The position numbers and the translations under genes are program-made. From Tilletia caries (taxonomy: Eukaryota; Basidiomycota; Exobasidiomycetes; Tilletiales; Tilletiaceae): DNA of 64,000 bases. Of the stretch, positions 1-11,020 are shown piece by piece. The notes under the pieces were generated by a model. It did not search any database. It saw only the letters and a program-made list of their open reading frames with translations, and was not told the DNA's origin. Numbering within the stretch: position 1 is the first letter of the stretch; every line of letters starts with the position of its first letter. The stretch spans positions 1,426,001-1,490,000 of the forward strand of contig JALUTQ010000045.1 of assembly GCA_032718865.1 (NCBI GenBank), written 5' to 3'.

Positions 1-2
1 GT

Positions 3-1264
3 AAGGGCTCTCTTGCGCAGACGTTCGAGAAGTTCGCAGAGCGGGATAAGGAGCTCGACTCTCTTGCGCAGACGTTTGAAAAGGTCGCGGTGCAGGATAA
101 GGAGCTCGATCAGGCTCAGCAGCAGCAGCAGCAGCAGCAGCAGAAGGAGCTACCAGAGGGGATTTGGAATAACACCGACACCGAGCCGCCTACCCGCGTC
201 CTCTATCAAAATTCATCCCACCACTCCACCTCGTCCCACAACACCAACGAAGCAGACGAACCGAACCATACCATCTTGCTCTTCCCGCACTTCCAACTTG
301 TCACCAACGTACCTGCGCCCACGCCTGATGGGGCGAATGAGGAGGTCATTAGGGCTGTGTGGGATACGTACTTTCGTGGAGGGCTGAGTGGTGGTGGGGA
401 GGAGGAGGAGGAGGAATTGAAGAGGAGATGGAGGTTGGAAGTGATTAGGAAACAAGGAGTGAGGAGGTGGGTCCTCCCTTACCGCGCCGTCGTCCTCCTC
501 TGTACGTCCTCTTTCCCCATTTCCCCTCCCCTCCCCACCTTCCTAAATAACCCCACTCCTCCCAACCTTTATCACAACAGGCTCACACAAAAAACGGGAC
601 GCCCGCTGCTCCATCGCCGCCGCCCTCCTCTCCTCCGCCCTCCGCTCCCACGCCGAAGAGGCAGGATGGACAGTCGACGAACGAAATTCCGAGTCCTCCC
701 TGGTCGGGCATGATTCCTCACCCTTGGACTCGTGGGGGGCTCTTCCAGCGGAGGGCGAGGGGAAGGAGGTGAAGTGGCGGAGGATGGCGGCGAGGGGGGA
801 GGGCCCGGATGATGATGGTGGAGAGGGGACGTTGGGGATCTTTCATATTTCGCATATTGGAGGGCATAAGTACTCCGGGAACGTGATTGTCTACTTCCCG
901 ACGGGGGCGGGGGTGTGGTATGGACGGGTGTCCCCTGTACGGGATACGAAAGCTGTGGTGAGTGTTTTCTTACCATACTTTCCTTGTAATGCCTGGGTGG
1001 CCCCGCCTTCTTGCTGAACTTGCTACGATAAAATTCCGGCAGTTCGAAAAGACGATCCGACAAGGAATCATCATCCCCGAGTTCCTTCGGGCCGGTATCA
1101 ACCTCGTCCGAGAAACAGCACCATCCTCTGCAAACGGAAGCGGAAGCAGCGGAGAGGCGGGCGCCCAGCAGGAGCAGCAGGCTGGTACCGGTACAATCGT
1201 CAGTGGCACCCGGGACCAGCTTCTCCGGCAGGACGTACCGCGCAGGAGCTTGGTTCAGTGGTGA
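3..1264 (+). CDS. AIM32: Aim32/Apd1-family thioredoxin-like ferredoxin protein, 5' partial
   Basis: Partial at the left edge. Exons are 3..501, 581..957 and 1043..1264; the junctions restore the reading CSHKKRDARC and KAVFEKTIRQG. The conserved core is the sucrase/ferredoxin-like (Apd1/Aim32) domain: ILLFPHFQLVTNVP, the Cys-rich CSHKKRDARC that in this family supplies iron-sulfur cysteines, and the second signature HISHIGGHKYSGNVIVY followed by GVWYGRVSP, whose histidines are the other ligands in Apd1-type proteins. Family members are thioredoxin-like [2Fe-2S] proteins; yeast Aim32 is mitochondrial and linked to thiol redox control of import. Oddities are an N-terminal two-unit 17-residue repeat, a poly-Gln run and a Ser/Gln-rich tail. 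Whether this is the Aim32 or Apd1 branch is judged from the CSHKKRD spacing only. Confidence 0.75.
8..109 (+). repeat. 51-bp coding tandem repeat, two units
   Basis: Two 51-bp units (about 8-58 and 59-109) encode SLAQTFEKFAERDKELD and SLAQTFEKVAVQDKELD, a heptad-like charged segment directly before poly-Gln. The window edge may cut off more units. Confidence 0.8.
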
Positions 1265-1520
1265 ACTTGCTCATACGTATCCCTCATGCCTGCTCACCGT
1301 CTTCGCAACATCTGCAACCCTGCAATAGTCAGCACCTTGGATAACGCACCATGTAACATAACCTACCTCCCTTCCTTGCCTCGTCTCCGGGCGAGAAACA
1401 GAATAGAAAAACTAGAGATGCACGAATTGCAGTGAGCATGAAAGCATTCATTACTGTGACGTACGAGAGATGTAGAGTAGGGAGCAACGAGCAACAAGGC
1501 CCCAAGGTATCAAATTTTTT

Positions 1521-4500
1521 TCAGCTGTTCGCGCTCGCGCTCCCTCCACCGCTCCCATTCCCTCTCCCTCTCCCTCGTCCCCTACTACCCCGCGGCCGTC
1601 CACGCGGTCTGGACCCGCGCGGCAGGCCCCGCCCCGCTGGCGCTGGAGTGCTCGCACTCGATGACACGTCGCCGTCGCTCTGGCCGGCCTGGTCGAACGC
1701 TGGTGCTGGAGCCGGTGGCGGTGGCGGTGGCGGTGGCGGCGGTAGGAGTGAGGACCCTCCTTGCTCATGCCCGGATCTGAAAAAGGGAGGCGGGGGCGGA
1801 GGGGGGGCCTGGCTGACGAATCCCGAGAAGGGGAAGGGCGCCGAGCCTTCTGTCATTGTCATTGCCGTTGCCGTCGAAGGAGGGGCCGTGGTGCTTTGAT
1901 CGACCGACGACGCGAATGAGAAGGGCGAGGCGGAGGAGGAGGAGGCGGGGGCGTCTACTTCCATCGGATGATCATGCTCTGAGGGATGGAGGCCGGGAGG
2001 CGCTGGTGCCGCTGCCGTTGGTGGTGCTGGTGCTGGCGAGAGAACGGACGAAAACGGAGAAGCATAGTCACCCTCCCGGTCCGCATCGTCGTTCTCGTCC
2101 ATGTCAAGGGGTCTCGTCCGCGGTCCACTGGATCCTTCGCGCCGTTCGTCGACTTGTCTCTCCTTTCCCTTTCCCTTTTCCTTTGCAAGACTCTTCCTCG
2201 CAGCCAGCACCTCCTTCTCTCTCTCTCTCTCCTTTCCCTTGCCCTTCCCACGTCTTACCGCCTTTCTCCTCTCTTCTTCACCCTCTCCTTCACCCTCATC
2301 CTCATCCTCTCCCTCCTCTCCCCCTTCCGGACGCTCAAGCCGAGTCCAAACATCCCTAAACTCCGTACTCGCCATCTCCTCCTCCGAAACCCCCTCATCC
2401 CTCCAATCCACCTCTCCCGCCCCCGGCGAAATCTTCCCAGAACGGCGCTTCAACTCGGTCATCCGCACCCGTACGGCTTCTTCCACCTGCCGTCTCGTGG
2501 CCGGTTTGCGGTCGAAACGCGCGCTTCGGACGCGTACGGTCAGGGCGGTTCGGAGACGTTCCCAGGCTACGCGGGTGTACCAGCCCGTTTTGAGCTAGAG
2601 AAGAGAGAGAGAGAACACACGAGGGGTTGAGTCCTCCGTTCAGCAAACCCCGGATCTGCGATGTGGAAAACAAGCGGATCTGCGATGTGGAAAACAAGGC
2701 ACGGCGCTTGCTTGTTGTTCGTGGGGACTGGAGATCACTCACATCAAAGGAAGACCGGATATTGATCGCGCCCTGGACGTTGATGTAATCCTGGAGCATC
2801 GGGTCGGTGATGTCCATCAAGGTGTAGTTGATCTGGACCCCAATATTCGCAGCTGTGGTCCCGTCGAAGATGTGGGACCTCTTTCGGCCTGCTGCATCCT
2901 GCTTAGTGCCCGTTGTCGGCCTGCCTGGAACATTCCCCTCCTCCTCCTCCTCGCCCTCCTCCTCACCCTCAGCTGCAACCACTTCATCCTCATCCTCACC
3001 GCCATCCTCCTGCTCCTCTCCATCCTCATCAGCGGGAGGCGGAGAAGAGGGAGCAGCAGCAGCAGCAGCAGCAGCAGCATCCTCATCTCCTGTCATTGGC
3101 ATACTGGTGTCGGCGCGCTGAAGCATTGCTGTCGGTCTTCGATTGGACCGTGCGTTATTGCGGAAGTGAAACTGGACTCGCTGATGACTATTCTCCATCC
3201 GAACCACCAAACAAAAGAGGTCAGCGGGTTGGGGTAAAGAAGAAGACGAGTAAGAACGTAGAGGGCGGAAAGGGAAAGAGAGGTAAACCCACAGTCTGCT
3301 GCCGGGCTCCTTACGGACATCATACCCATACCGAACGTTACAGTCCCGAAAACAGCTATCATAGATGATAAAGCTGACCTGCGGCAGGTAGAATTTGGCA
3401 CTGGTGGAAGATCATCACATGTCAGCACACAAGTATCCCACCGTTGTCAAGAGGTTCGGAAGACCTTTTCGGGGAGGAGGTTGAGAACGTACTTGCTCAA
3501 GTTCAGCTGGTCCTCAGCGGCAAATTGGTTCATCAGTGCGATCTTGCTCCAAATCGGTCTTTCCTCAAAGAGCTGGTTGACAGGACAAAAAAAGAAGAGT
3601 CAGAGGGTCAGCATACAGACACACACACACATACGAATATGGAAAGGCCAAATACGAGGAGCAGTAGAAAAGAGTGATTATTTTCACGCTCACCTTCTTC
3701 ATTTTAGCCAAGATCTCCTGGTCGACGTAGATGAGCTGACGCTGATGAACCCGGTCGGGACCTTGTGGAATCTGTGAGAGACAGTGCAGGATGTCAGGGA
3801 GAAAATGCACAGTGATGGCGCGTTCGGGGAAAGGCTTACTGGTCCATCTTTCAGAGCGGCAAGAACGACGCCGGTAGGGCCTAGGCCGCGGTAATGCTGC
3901 ACATTCATGTACCTGCGCTCGAATTGACCTTCTCCCTTAGGATACGTTATCAGCATCGAGCCCGTGGAGTGCTTGTAGCTGTCCCCGGCAGAGAAATACC
4001 AACGAAATGGGTTTTGAGCACAGTAGACAGATTTTCCATCTCACACGTTGAAAGTACTCACTGGTACGGCCATGGAACTTCTTGTCGACTGAAGATGGGC
4101 GGCGGGACGAGGAAGGCTGTGCTCCGCTTGACAGGCTCACCATCCGGCCCTTGCACCGTCTCCTCATATCTCGAGTTCGGCTCGGCGAATCTGAACTTGG
4201 ATATCGCATCAAAGTCCATCCGTCTGAGCTGGCTCTGCAGCTGGTGGATCGAGACGGATCCTCCTAGATTGACAGTGCCTGAGTCGTCGCTCTTGCCAGA
4301 CGATACCGTAGCTGGATTGGGAGCTTCCGCGGTTGTCGGTGGTGTGATGGAGGTATTACCTCCGGAAGAGGAGCTTCGAATGACTTGGGCATTGTCAGGC
4401 TGGGTCCCGGGCACGTCCGGTGCGAATTCAGGCTTGAATGCGAAATCGGCCATGCGACGGAACCGCACCGTGTTGGAGATGGGACCGAGCAATTCGACGT

Positions 4501-5128
4501 GGTACTCCTTGACGCATTCAGGCTCCCCTCCGTCTCCGCTCGCAGTTCCTGGAGGACGGACTCGTCTCCAGACTCGTTTCGTGATCTTGCAGAGGATGTC
4601 GTTCGTTGGCAGGATGTCGCCGATGATGGGATGTTTGTAGATGTCCAGCGAGTCTATAGAGGGGGGCAGAGATGAGGAGGAAGAAGAAGAAGGGGATGAA
4701 GAGCCGGGGGCCGGAGGAGGAGAGTAGGTCGATCCGAGTCGACACTCCAGTAAGCGTGTGTTTTGATGCAGGACGTCGGAGATGTGGTCGAGAGCTGTGC
4801 CTGGGTGATTGTGAGGCGGCGGGACGGGAGACAGCGAAGACAGCGCGCGTCCAAGTGGACTGACATCGAGATCCTCTTCTTCTTCCTCCTCCTCCTCCTC
4901 CTCACCAGAGTCGACGTCCATAACGTCTTCGTCCTTCTTCTCCTTCTTCCTACCATCCTTTCGAAGGATGCCTGGATACTCGATGGCCATAAATTGGGAG
5001 CGAGGCAATCGTTGGACGGTCTCGGGCGGGAAGGCGGACAGTGCCGGGGTCGAACTTGAAGTCGCAGCATGAGATGGATGCTGGCTCCCGCTCGCTGAGC
5101 TCTCGCCATTCGCAACGGGAACGCTCAT
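1521..5128 (-). CDS. TFC1: Transcription factor IIIC subunit TFC1 (tau95 / GTF3C5)
   Basis: Seven exons on the minus strand: 5128..4062, 3978..3840, 3771..3694, 3572..3493, 3400..3289, 3180..2743 and 2594..1521, giving 995 aa. TFIIIC binds A/B boxes of tRNA genes and recruits TFIIIB for RNA polymerase III; this subunit contacts the A-box side. Family landmarks in order: LPRSQFMAIEYPGIL (about 41-55), HPIIGDILPTNDILCKITKR, IFSRQEVPWPY, YRGLGPTGVV, LFEERPIWSKIALMNQF (about 429-445), a FRDCNVRYGYDVRKEP block, then SHIFDG and DITDPMLQDYINV. Acidic insertions lie after the N-terminal motif and inside exon 6. The last 350 residues are low complexity, with poly-Pro and an Arg-Gly-rich tail not typical of yeast Tfc1. 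Divergent from GPI18, with 216 bp between start codons. Confidence 0.9.
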
Positions 5129-5344
5129 CTTCGGGTTCGGCCCTTCCTTGCAGCGACAGCAACAGGCACAATTCTGATGAAGGAAGCCTTCGACAGCCGG
5201 AGAGGTCGAGGTCGTGAGTGCCCGACTGTCGACCCGACATGCTCAACCTCGCTGTTAAGCTGGCTGCGCCTGGGTCCTGTAATTGTAACATCCTCATTTC
5301 GACCTGACTTCCACATCGATGCTTCACGCTTCACAAGGGAGAGC

Positions 5345-7078
5345 ATGGTGTCTACGATGTCAGGGATGAACGAGAGCGTAAGAGGCTTAAGCCGCAAGGT
5401 ATTGCTGATCTCTACCATCCACCGCACTCTTTCCCTCCTCCTCCTCCTGTTCCTCATCCCTTCCATCCAACAGAGCACACCCTTCGACTCCTCCTCCGTC
5501 TTCCTCACCGTGCCCGAACCTCGCTCCGTCGGGCTGCATTCGGCTCTCGAGCCGCTCATTCGATGGGACGCTGTCCATTTTCTCCGGATCGCACATAGTG
5601 GGTACTCGCTCGAACATCTCTTCGCTTTCCAACCTGGGTTGCCTGCTGTTCTTCGAATTGCTGGGGCCGGCTTTTCATCGACGACGTCGGATTGGAATGC
5701 ATCCCAAGCTGTCCTTCTCACAAGTCTGGCGGCTGCCATAGCGGCTACGATATCCCCATGGCTTCTATTCCAGTATGTAATCCTTCTTCATCCGGATTTT
5801 CCTTTGGGACATAGTGAATCTGCTTACACGCCTTGCCTTATGCCCTTTTTATCCTCTACTAGCTTGACTTGGAAACATTCAGCCTCACCCTCACTCGCCT
5901 TCCTCTCCGCCTTGCTCAGTATCTTCAGTCCAGCACCCGCAAGCCTCGTCACTCCATCCCCAGAAGCGTTTTTCTCCTTCTTCACTCTCCTCGGACTCGT
6001 CGCCCTCTCGCCAAGGCTACCTGGTCAAGCAGGAAGGCCTTCCTCAGCTGGGTTGACATTCAAATTCATCGTTGCCGCTCTAGCGTTCGCGGCCGCTACC
6101 GCCTTCCGAGCGAATGGAATTCTATTGGTAGGCTATCTTGCCTGGGCCTTGTGGTGGGAAGCGGACTTTACGGTAAGTCTTTTCCACAAGGACGCCGATC
6201 GAGACGTCAAGATGGCGATCTTCTGATCTATTTCAATATCTTGCAACAAACACAGGCAGTGCCCGTACTACTCAGGATCATCCTCAGCCCGCTGGCCCTC
6301 GTTCCCGCCTTACCCTTCTTGGCCTTCCAATACTGGGCAAAGACTCTCTTCTGCGATGCGCCGGACATCATCGCCCCGAGGCCGTGGTGTGAAGAAAGCC
6401 TCCCGAGTGTGTACGCCTTCGTTCAGCGCGAGTACTGGTATGTGTTTACCCATAATCAAATGCATCTCAGCTTTGTCCCCCTTTTTAATATGTGAGAATG
6501 TACTGAGACCCCCTTTTCTTTCTTCCCTCTGCCTGTGTAGGAATGTCGGCTTCTTGAGGTACTGGGAGCTCGCCCAGCTCCCAAACTTCCTCCTCGCCGC
6601 CCCCGTCCTTGTCTTCGCCGTATACGGATCGATACAATACGGCAAGCACTCTCAAGTCCCCATCCTACGCACCCTCCTTCATCTCCCAATACTTCCATCG
6701 AAGTCGGATGTAGGATCCAAAAGGGAGGGAAAAGAGCGTTCAGCAAAAACGTCAAGTGCTTCCTTGGACGACGATCCGCTGCGGTTCTCCTCGAGTCCTA
6801 CCTTATTACCGCACATGATCCACAACATTGTCATCGTCGGTCTCCTCCTCTTCGTCTCACACGTCCAGATCGCACTCCGGTTCGCCACGCCCGGCGGGAT
6901 GCCTGCCTTCTGGTGGGGGTTGGCGGGTTGGGTGCTCAAGGGACGACGCGGAGAGGAGGGTTCAGGTCGTTCGACGTTGGGGTTGTCGAACATTCGCTCG
7001 AGGGGCGTATTTTCTGGGTTGATTATGTGGAACGTCCTCTTGCTGGCTCTGTACAGCGGCTTCTATCCGCCAGCGTAG
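5345..7078 (+). CDS. GPI18: GPI mannosyltransferase 2 (PIG-V/Gpi18)
   Basis: Exons 5345..5772, 5863..6172, 6256..6437 and 6541..7078 give 485 aa. An in-frame ATG at 5177 would add 56 residues, but it sits 48 bp from the TFC1 start and those residues are not family-like. Gpi18 is a multipass ER enzyme that adds the second mannose to the GPI anchor from dolichol-phosphate-mannose. Seen: a hydrophobic first segment, the luminal RWDAVHFLRIAHSGY motif (Arg73-Trp-Asp) with EHLFAF after it, FCDAPD..RPWC (RPW near 288), the VYAFVQREYWNVGFLRYW block and PNFLLAAPVL. These are the usual PIG-V signatures in the usual order. Confidence 0.92.
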
Positions 7079-7258
7079 CCTCAATCTCAGACAAGGGCCA
7101 ATCTGCGTAAATATGAAGGGTGTTATCAATTGGAGTCGAGGCAAGTTCACGGACGCCTGTACATGGAGAGAAGAGAGTAGAGAATTTTTTTTGGGATACG
7201 ATCAGAAGAGAAGGCGCTCATGAGTCCAGAACCTCGCGACAATATCCACCGGATTCCT

Positions 7259-8398
7259 TCAATCCTCGGGCATCAAGATTTCCTCCCCGTTCTCATCCGC
7301 GTCGCGGACGTGTGCCTTGGGGGAAGCCGAAGAGGACGAGGACCGCCTTGAAGAGGTGGTGGAGAGCGCCGGGCTGGATGCGCGAGGTGGATGCCCTGTC
7401 GTGGTCGGGTTGGCATTAGCGGTAGCAGACGCAGGCGCGGAGGAAGTGATTTCGATCGAGCGTTCCGTGCGAGCATCCGTCTGTGCAGCTTTCTTGGACC
7501 CGGCCTCGGCTTTGACTGGCGCTTGACCAAAGACTTCTTGGAAGAGATCGCCAAAGACGGCGGCGAAGGCCTTGAGGTTGTCCTCGCTCTGGATGGCCTG
7601 TTGAGCTTGTGCTGCTGCCTTGGCTGTGAGGTCGTCCCGCTTCGACGGAATAGGAGCAGTAGTAGGAGTCGGGACCTTGAGAGTCGTAGCAGCGTTGTCA
7701 GTCTCGTCGATGGCCTTGCCCTTGCCCTTGCCCTTGTCCTTGTCTCCCCGTGCAGCGCTGGTCTCGGGCCGGGGTTGAGTCTTCGCCGTTTCCTCATGGT
7801 ATGCTCCGCCGAAGAGGTCGCCGAGGATGTGTTCCAGGACCGACTCGAGGTCTTGCTGTTGCTTGGCGGCGGCGTATTGACGACGGCGTTCGTACTGCTG
7901 TGCCCGCTCCGCCGCAAGTCGAGCCTGAGCCTGGGCCTGGGCCTGAGCACGAGCACGAGCGAGAGCTACCGCCTGGGCTTGAGCAATCGCAACCCGCCGA
8001 CGCCTCTCGACTTCCCAAGCATGCTCCCGTTCCCGCTCAAGAAGGAGCTCGTACTCCCGTCGACGTCGCTCGACCTCGATGGTCCTCTGTAGCTGTAGCT
8101 GGCGCTGTCGTTCGCGTTCGCGCTCGACGAGAGCGTGGCTATAGAGAGCCGCACGGATGTCGTCGACGTCGACCTCATACGGGTCATTGTCGTGCGACAG
8201 CAGGTGGCGGCGAGGAGCGTACGGTGGTATTAGAGCTGGAGCGTGGTCGTGATCGTGCAGGGCGAGACTGGATCCGCAGCCATTGTAATTTCCGGTCGAG
8301 AAGGGGTTGAGGCCGTATGCCGACGGGTGGTTGGTGGTGCGGACGGCTTGAGGGCCGTGGATGGCTGAGGTTGAGGGGATCAGGTAGATGGCTGCCAT
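7259..8398 (-). CDS. Uncharacterised Arg/Glu/Gln-rich coiled-coil protein
   Basis: Single-exon reading frame of 379 aa, started at the ATG that follows a TATA box by about 137 bp; upstream in-frame codons look non-coding. Residues 1-70 are Pro/His/Tyr-rich (NPFSTGNYNG, DNDPYEVDVDDIRAALYSHA). Then comes a long charged helix of Arg/Glu/Gln repeats (ERERERQRQLQLQ, EVERRRREYELLLERE) with an Ala/Gln stretch, then short amphipathic blocks ESVLEHILGDLFGG and NLKAFAAVFGDLFQEVFGQ, and a Ser-rich tail ending in MPED. I do not recognise a named family. The layout resembles basidiomycete proteins with a C-terminal BAG-like or chaperone-associated segment, which is only a guess. No signal peptide or membrane segment is seen. 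Confidence 0.6.
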   Translation of the reverse strand: MAAIYLIPSTSAIHGPQAVRTTNHPSAYGLNPFSTGNYNGCGSSLALHDHDHAPALIPPYAPRRHLLSHDNDPYEVDVDDIRAALYSHALVERERERQRQLQLQRTIEVERRRREYELLLEREREHAWEVERRRRVAIAQAQAVALARARAQAQAQAQARLAAERAQQYERRRQYAAAKQQQDLESVLEHILGDLFGGAYHEETAKTQPRPETSAARGDKDKGKGKGKAIDETDNAATTLKVPTPTTAPIPSKRDDLTAKAAAQAQQAIQSEDNLKAFAAVFGDLFQEVFGQAPVKAEAGSKKAAQTDARTERSIEITSSAPASATANANPTTTGHPPRASSPALSTTSSRRSSSSSASPKAHVRDADENGEEILMPED

Positions 8399-8534
8399 TG
8401 TTGGAAGCGAGTTGTGAGAGCTGGGTTGGGAGTGAAGAGTGTGTGGGGATGATGTGTGGCTGGCAAGAGCAGATGAAGGTGTGAATGTGAGTGGGGAATA
8501 AGAACGGTCAGCAACAACAGGATGAGAGCCCTCG

Positions 8535-8542
8535 CTTTTATA
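8535..8542 (-). promoter_or_regulatory. TATA box of the coiled-coil gene
   Basis: Minus-strand TATAAAAG about 137 bp upstream of the ATG at 8398. Confidence 0.5.
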
Positions 8543-9050
8543 CATTCTCTCCCTTCCCACTCTCCACCGCATCACTCCCGTGCAACACGTCAGTCTGGTC
8601 TGTTCCTTGGCTGTGGGATATGGAAGCAACTCAGCTGGGTCGTGAGGTTGCGCGGCCACTCGAGAAGGTGCTCGAAGGTGACCCGATTTTTCGGGTAGTC
8701 GATGAGCTTCGGCCTACGGCCGTACGCCACGTGCCACGTGAAATGATCATCGACGAGCCCATAACGATCAGGACATCCGTGCATATCAAACGGTATGGCT
8801 ATACATGGCCGGCTGGAGCTTACCACCACAATCCATGCAACCTCGACTCGGTTAGCCGGTCTCTTCTGACTCTCACGCAGCTGTGCTCTCTCGTGCTGTG
8901 TATAAATGCTATCCAGTTTCGACCAAGTCGAAGAAATGCTAACCCCTCTTCGTTGTTCCATATGTTTTCCCCTTGCCTTTCCCTGCTAACCCTTCTACTC
9001 TCCCTCTCCTCTTTACCGCCGCCTCGAGTCAGCGTACTTCTACGAAAGAG
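8543..9050. other. Intergenic, divergent promoter region
   Basis: Shared upstream region of the coiled-coil gene (-) and the hydrolase (+). Beyond the TATA box I see no confident element. Pyrimidine-rich DNA precedes the hydrolase ATG. Confidence 0.4.
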
Positions 9051-10413
9051 ATGCTGAACCTTGCCCTCTTCCGTCTGGCCACCCTCCTGTTCTTCCCTGT
9101 CAACCTCCTCCTCGCCGTCCGAGATGCGATCAAAGCGCCGAGGGGAATGAGCTTCACGATGCACGTTATCCTGCTCTACCTTCGTTTTCGGCACAATAAG
9201 GCGGTCAGGTCGATGCGCTGGGCGCAGTCGAGTGTGGATCGGATCAATGCAAAGGTGAGGAACTGAAGACACATCACCATGTTTACCGTCTTCATTCATT
9301 GTGCGCTGCGGAGGGGCTCAACAACTTTTGTGTCTTACCCCAACACCCAGCTCTCCGGAGAGTATTGCACCTCGTTCCCCACCCCGCCCAAGGACGTCCA
9401 CATCCGCTCACTCCAATTCACCTCGCCCTCGCTCTTCTCCGCAACCCTCGGATCCTCGCGCCACCCCTGGAAGTTCTTCCTCATCGAACCAAAGCGCGTC
9501 TTCCCCTCGAAAAAGCCGTTCATCCTCTACAGCCACGGCGGCGCGTTCGTGTCCACGTTCCACGTGATGCATTTCGTTTACCTGTACGAGCTCTGTCAGC
9601 GGACGGGTGCGACGATCTTGGCGCATGATTATCCGAGGCCGCCTAAGGGGGCGACTCATGAGGAGACGTACGCCGTCTTGGTCGAGCTCGTCTCTGCTCT
9701 TTTCTCCCCTTCGTCGTCGCTGGGGACGGCTTATGGTTTGAACGCGGACGAAAGGCACCTCGCTGAGGCGGCGACGATGAGGACGAAGTTGGTCTTTGCG
9801 GGCGACTCGGCTGGTGGGACGATCACTTTGGCTCTCTGCTTTGATTTGATTGATCGCAAGATGGTCGAGCTCTTGCCGGAGGAGGCCATCCTCATTTCTC
9901 CCGGTTTGGATGGGCGCTTGCAGAATTCAGAGCTGTACGATGACAAGGTAAGTTATTACTCTCTCGCTTTGCCTTTATTGCGTTCCGCAGTCTGGGTTGA
10001 GTGCTGACAGCTGATGTTACTCTGAATCGAACGCAATCTGCATTCTTCAGGATCCCTGGCTGGCTCTGCCTCTCTGCCACAGCGTGAATGCTGCCTGGAA
10101 AGGCCCCCGCGGATCTCTCACCCACCACCTCATCAGTCCAGCCCGAGCACCCAAAGATCTCCTCCGCCAGCTCCTCGCCTCCAAAACCCGGATCACCAAC
10201 TTGCACGGTACCGCCGATATCCTCTATGCAGGCTCGGTCCTATTCCACGAACGGGTGGTCGAGGTGGCAAGGGAGATGGGGATCGAGAAGGTTGGTGAGA
10301 GGGTCAGGTTCATCGCGGAGGTGGGGATGCCGCATGACTGGCCTCTGTTCCCGCTTTCGGCGCCGGAAACTTGCTCTGCCCGCACGATGATCGTTTCCGT
10401 TATTGGAGAGTAG
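9051..10413 (+). CDS. HSL-type alpha/beta hydrolase (esterase/lipase)
   Basis: Exons 9051..9254, 9351..9947 and 10051..10413 give 387 aa. The oxyanion motif HGGA (130-133, in YSHGGAFVS) and the nucleophile elbow GDSAGG (Ser221) define the hormone-sensitive-lipase-like group of alpha/beta hydrolases. The triad can be completed by Asp323 (HGTADILYAGS) and His362 (GMPHDWPLFP). The N-terminus has a hydrophobic stretch (ALFRLATLLFFPVNLLLAV) that may act as a membrane anchor, as in steryl-acetate hydrolase (Say1)-like enzymes. The substrate cannot be inferred from sequence; a short acyl ester or sterol ester is likely. Transcribed toward the lipase gene on the opposite strand. Confidence 0.85.
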
Positions 10414-11020
10414 GATCGGGATGCACCCTACCCCACCCGAGTGACAACGGACACGAAGGACGCGCTGGACGGTGCTTCCGAAGCGGTCACGACCAACAAT
10501 CACGCTGAGGGGATCATCGACTTGCTCGGCAGTGAAGGGCTGGCGCTGAAGATGGATTGAGGCGTCGGACAAGGTGGTCATTTGCTCCGGGGTACAATCA
10601 TCTGGATACCATCAGTGCGAGTCGGAAGCAGAACTTGGGTCGGCTGGAGGTCGTGAGCATATGTAAATGCGGCCAAGTTCATCTCTGCGCTCGGCACGGG
10701 TGTCGTTGCGCTTCCGTCCATCCCCCACCCTTCAACCTTCGCCTTGCCCCCAAACCCCTCCCCGTCGGCGGCACCCTTCCGCTGTCTCATATTTCCACCA
10801 CCATCAACGCATCAACCAAGTGGGCAGGAACGCGAACGAAGTTGAAATAATGAATTGAAATGCAAATGCGGATCCAAGGAACTGTGGCGGATGCTGTGAT
10901 CCCTATGTACATTGCGCAGGTGGGGAGCGAAGGTGTAGGGAGAGAAAAGTATAAATATGGGATCGGAGAAAGGGAGGGAGGGAGGGAGTGCATTCCGGAA
11001 TCTCTTCCAAGTGGTGTCCC
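10414..11020. other. Convergent 3' intergenic
   Basis: 3' ends of the hydrolase and lipase meet here. Contains a short GGGA run near 10972-10990. No gene is supported. Confidence 0.4.

Noticed and set aside
5177..5344. Longer N-terminus for GPI18 from the ATG at 5177
   Set aside because: Residues are not hydrophobic or family-like, and the start would sit 48 bp from the divergent TFC1 ATG.
8659..8678. GAA..GAA spacing suggesting a heat-shock element before the coiled-coil gene
   Set aside because: Two GAA triplets 10 bp apart without an intervening TTC do not make a convincing element.
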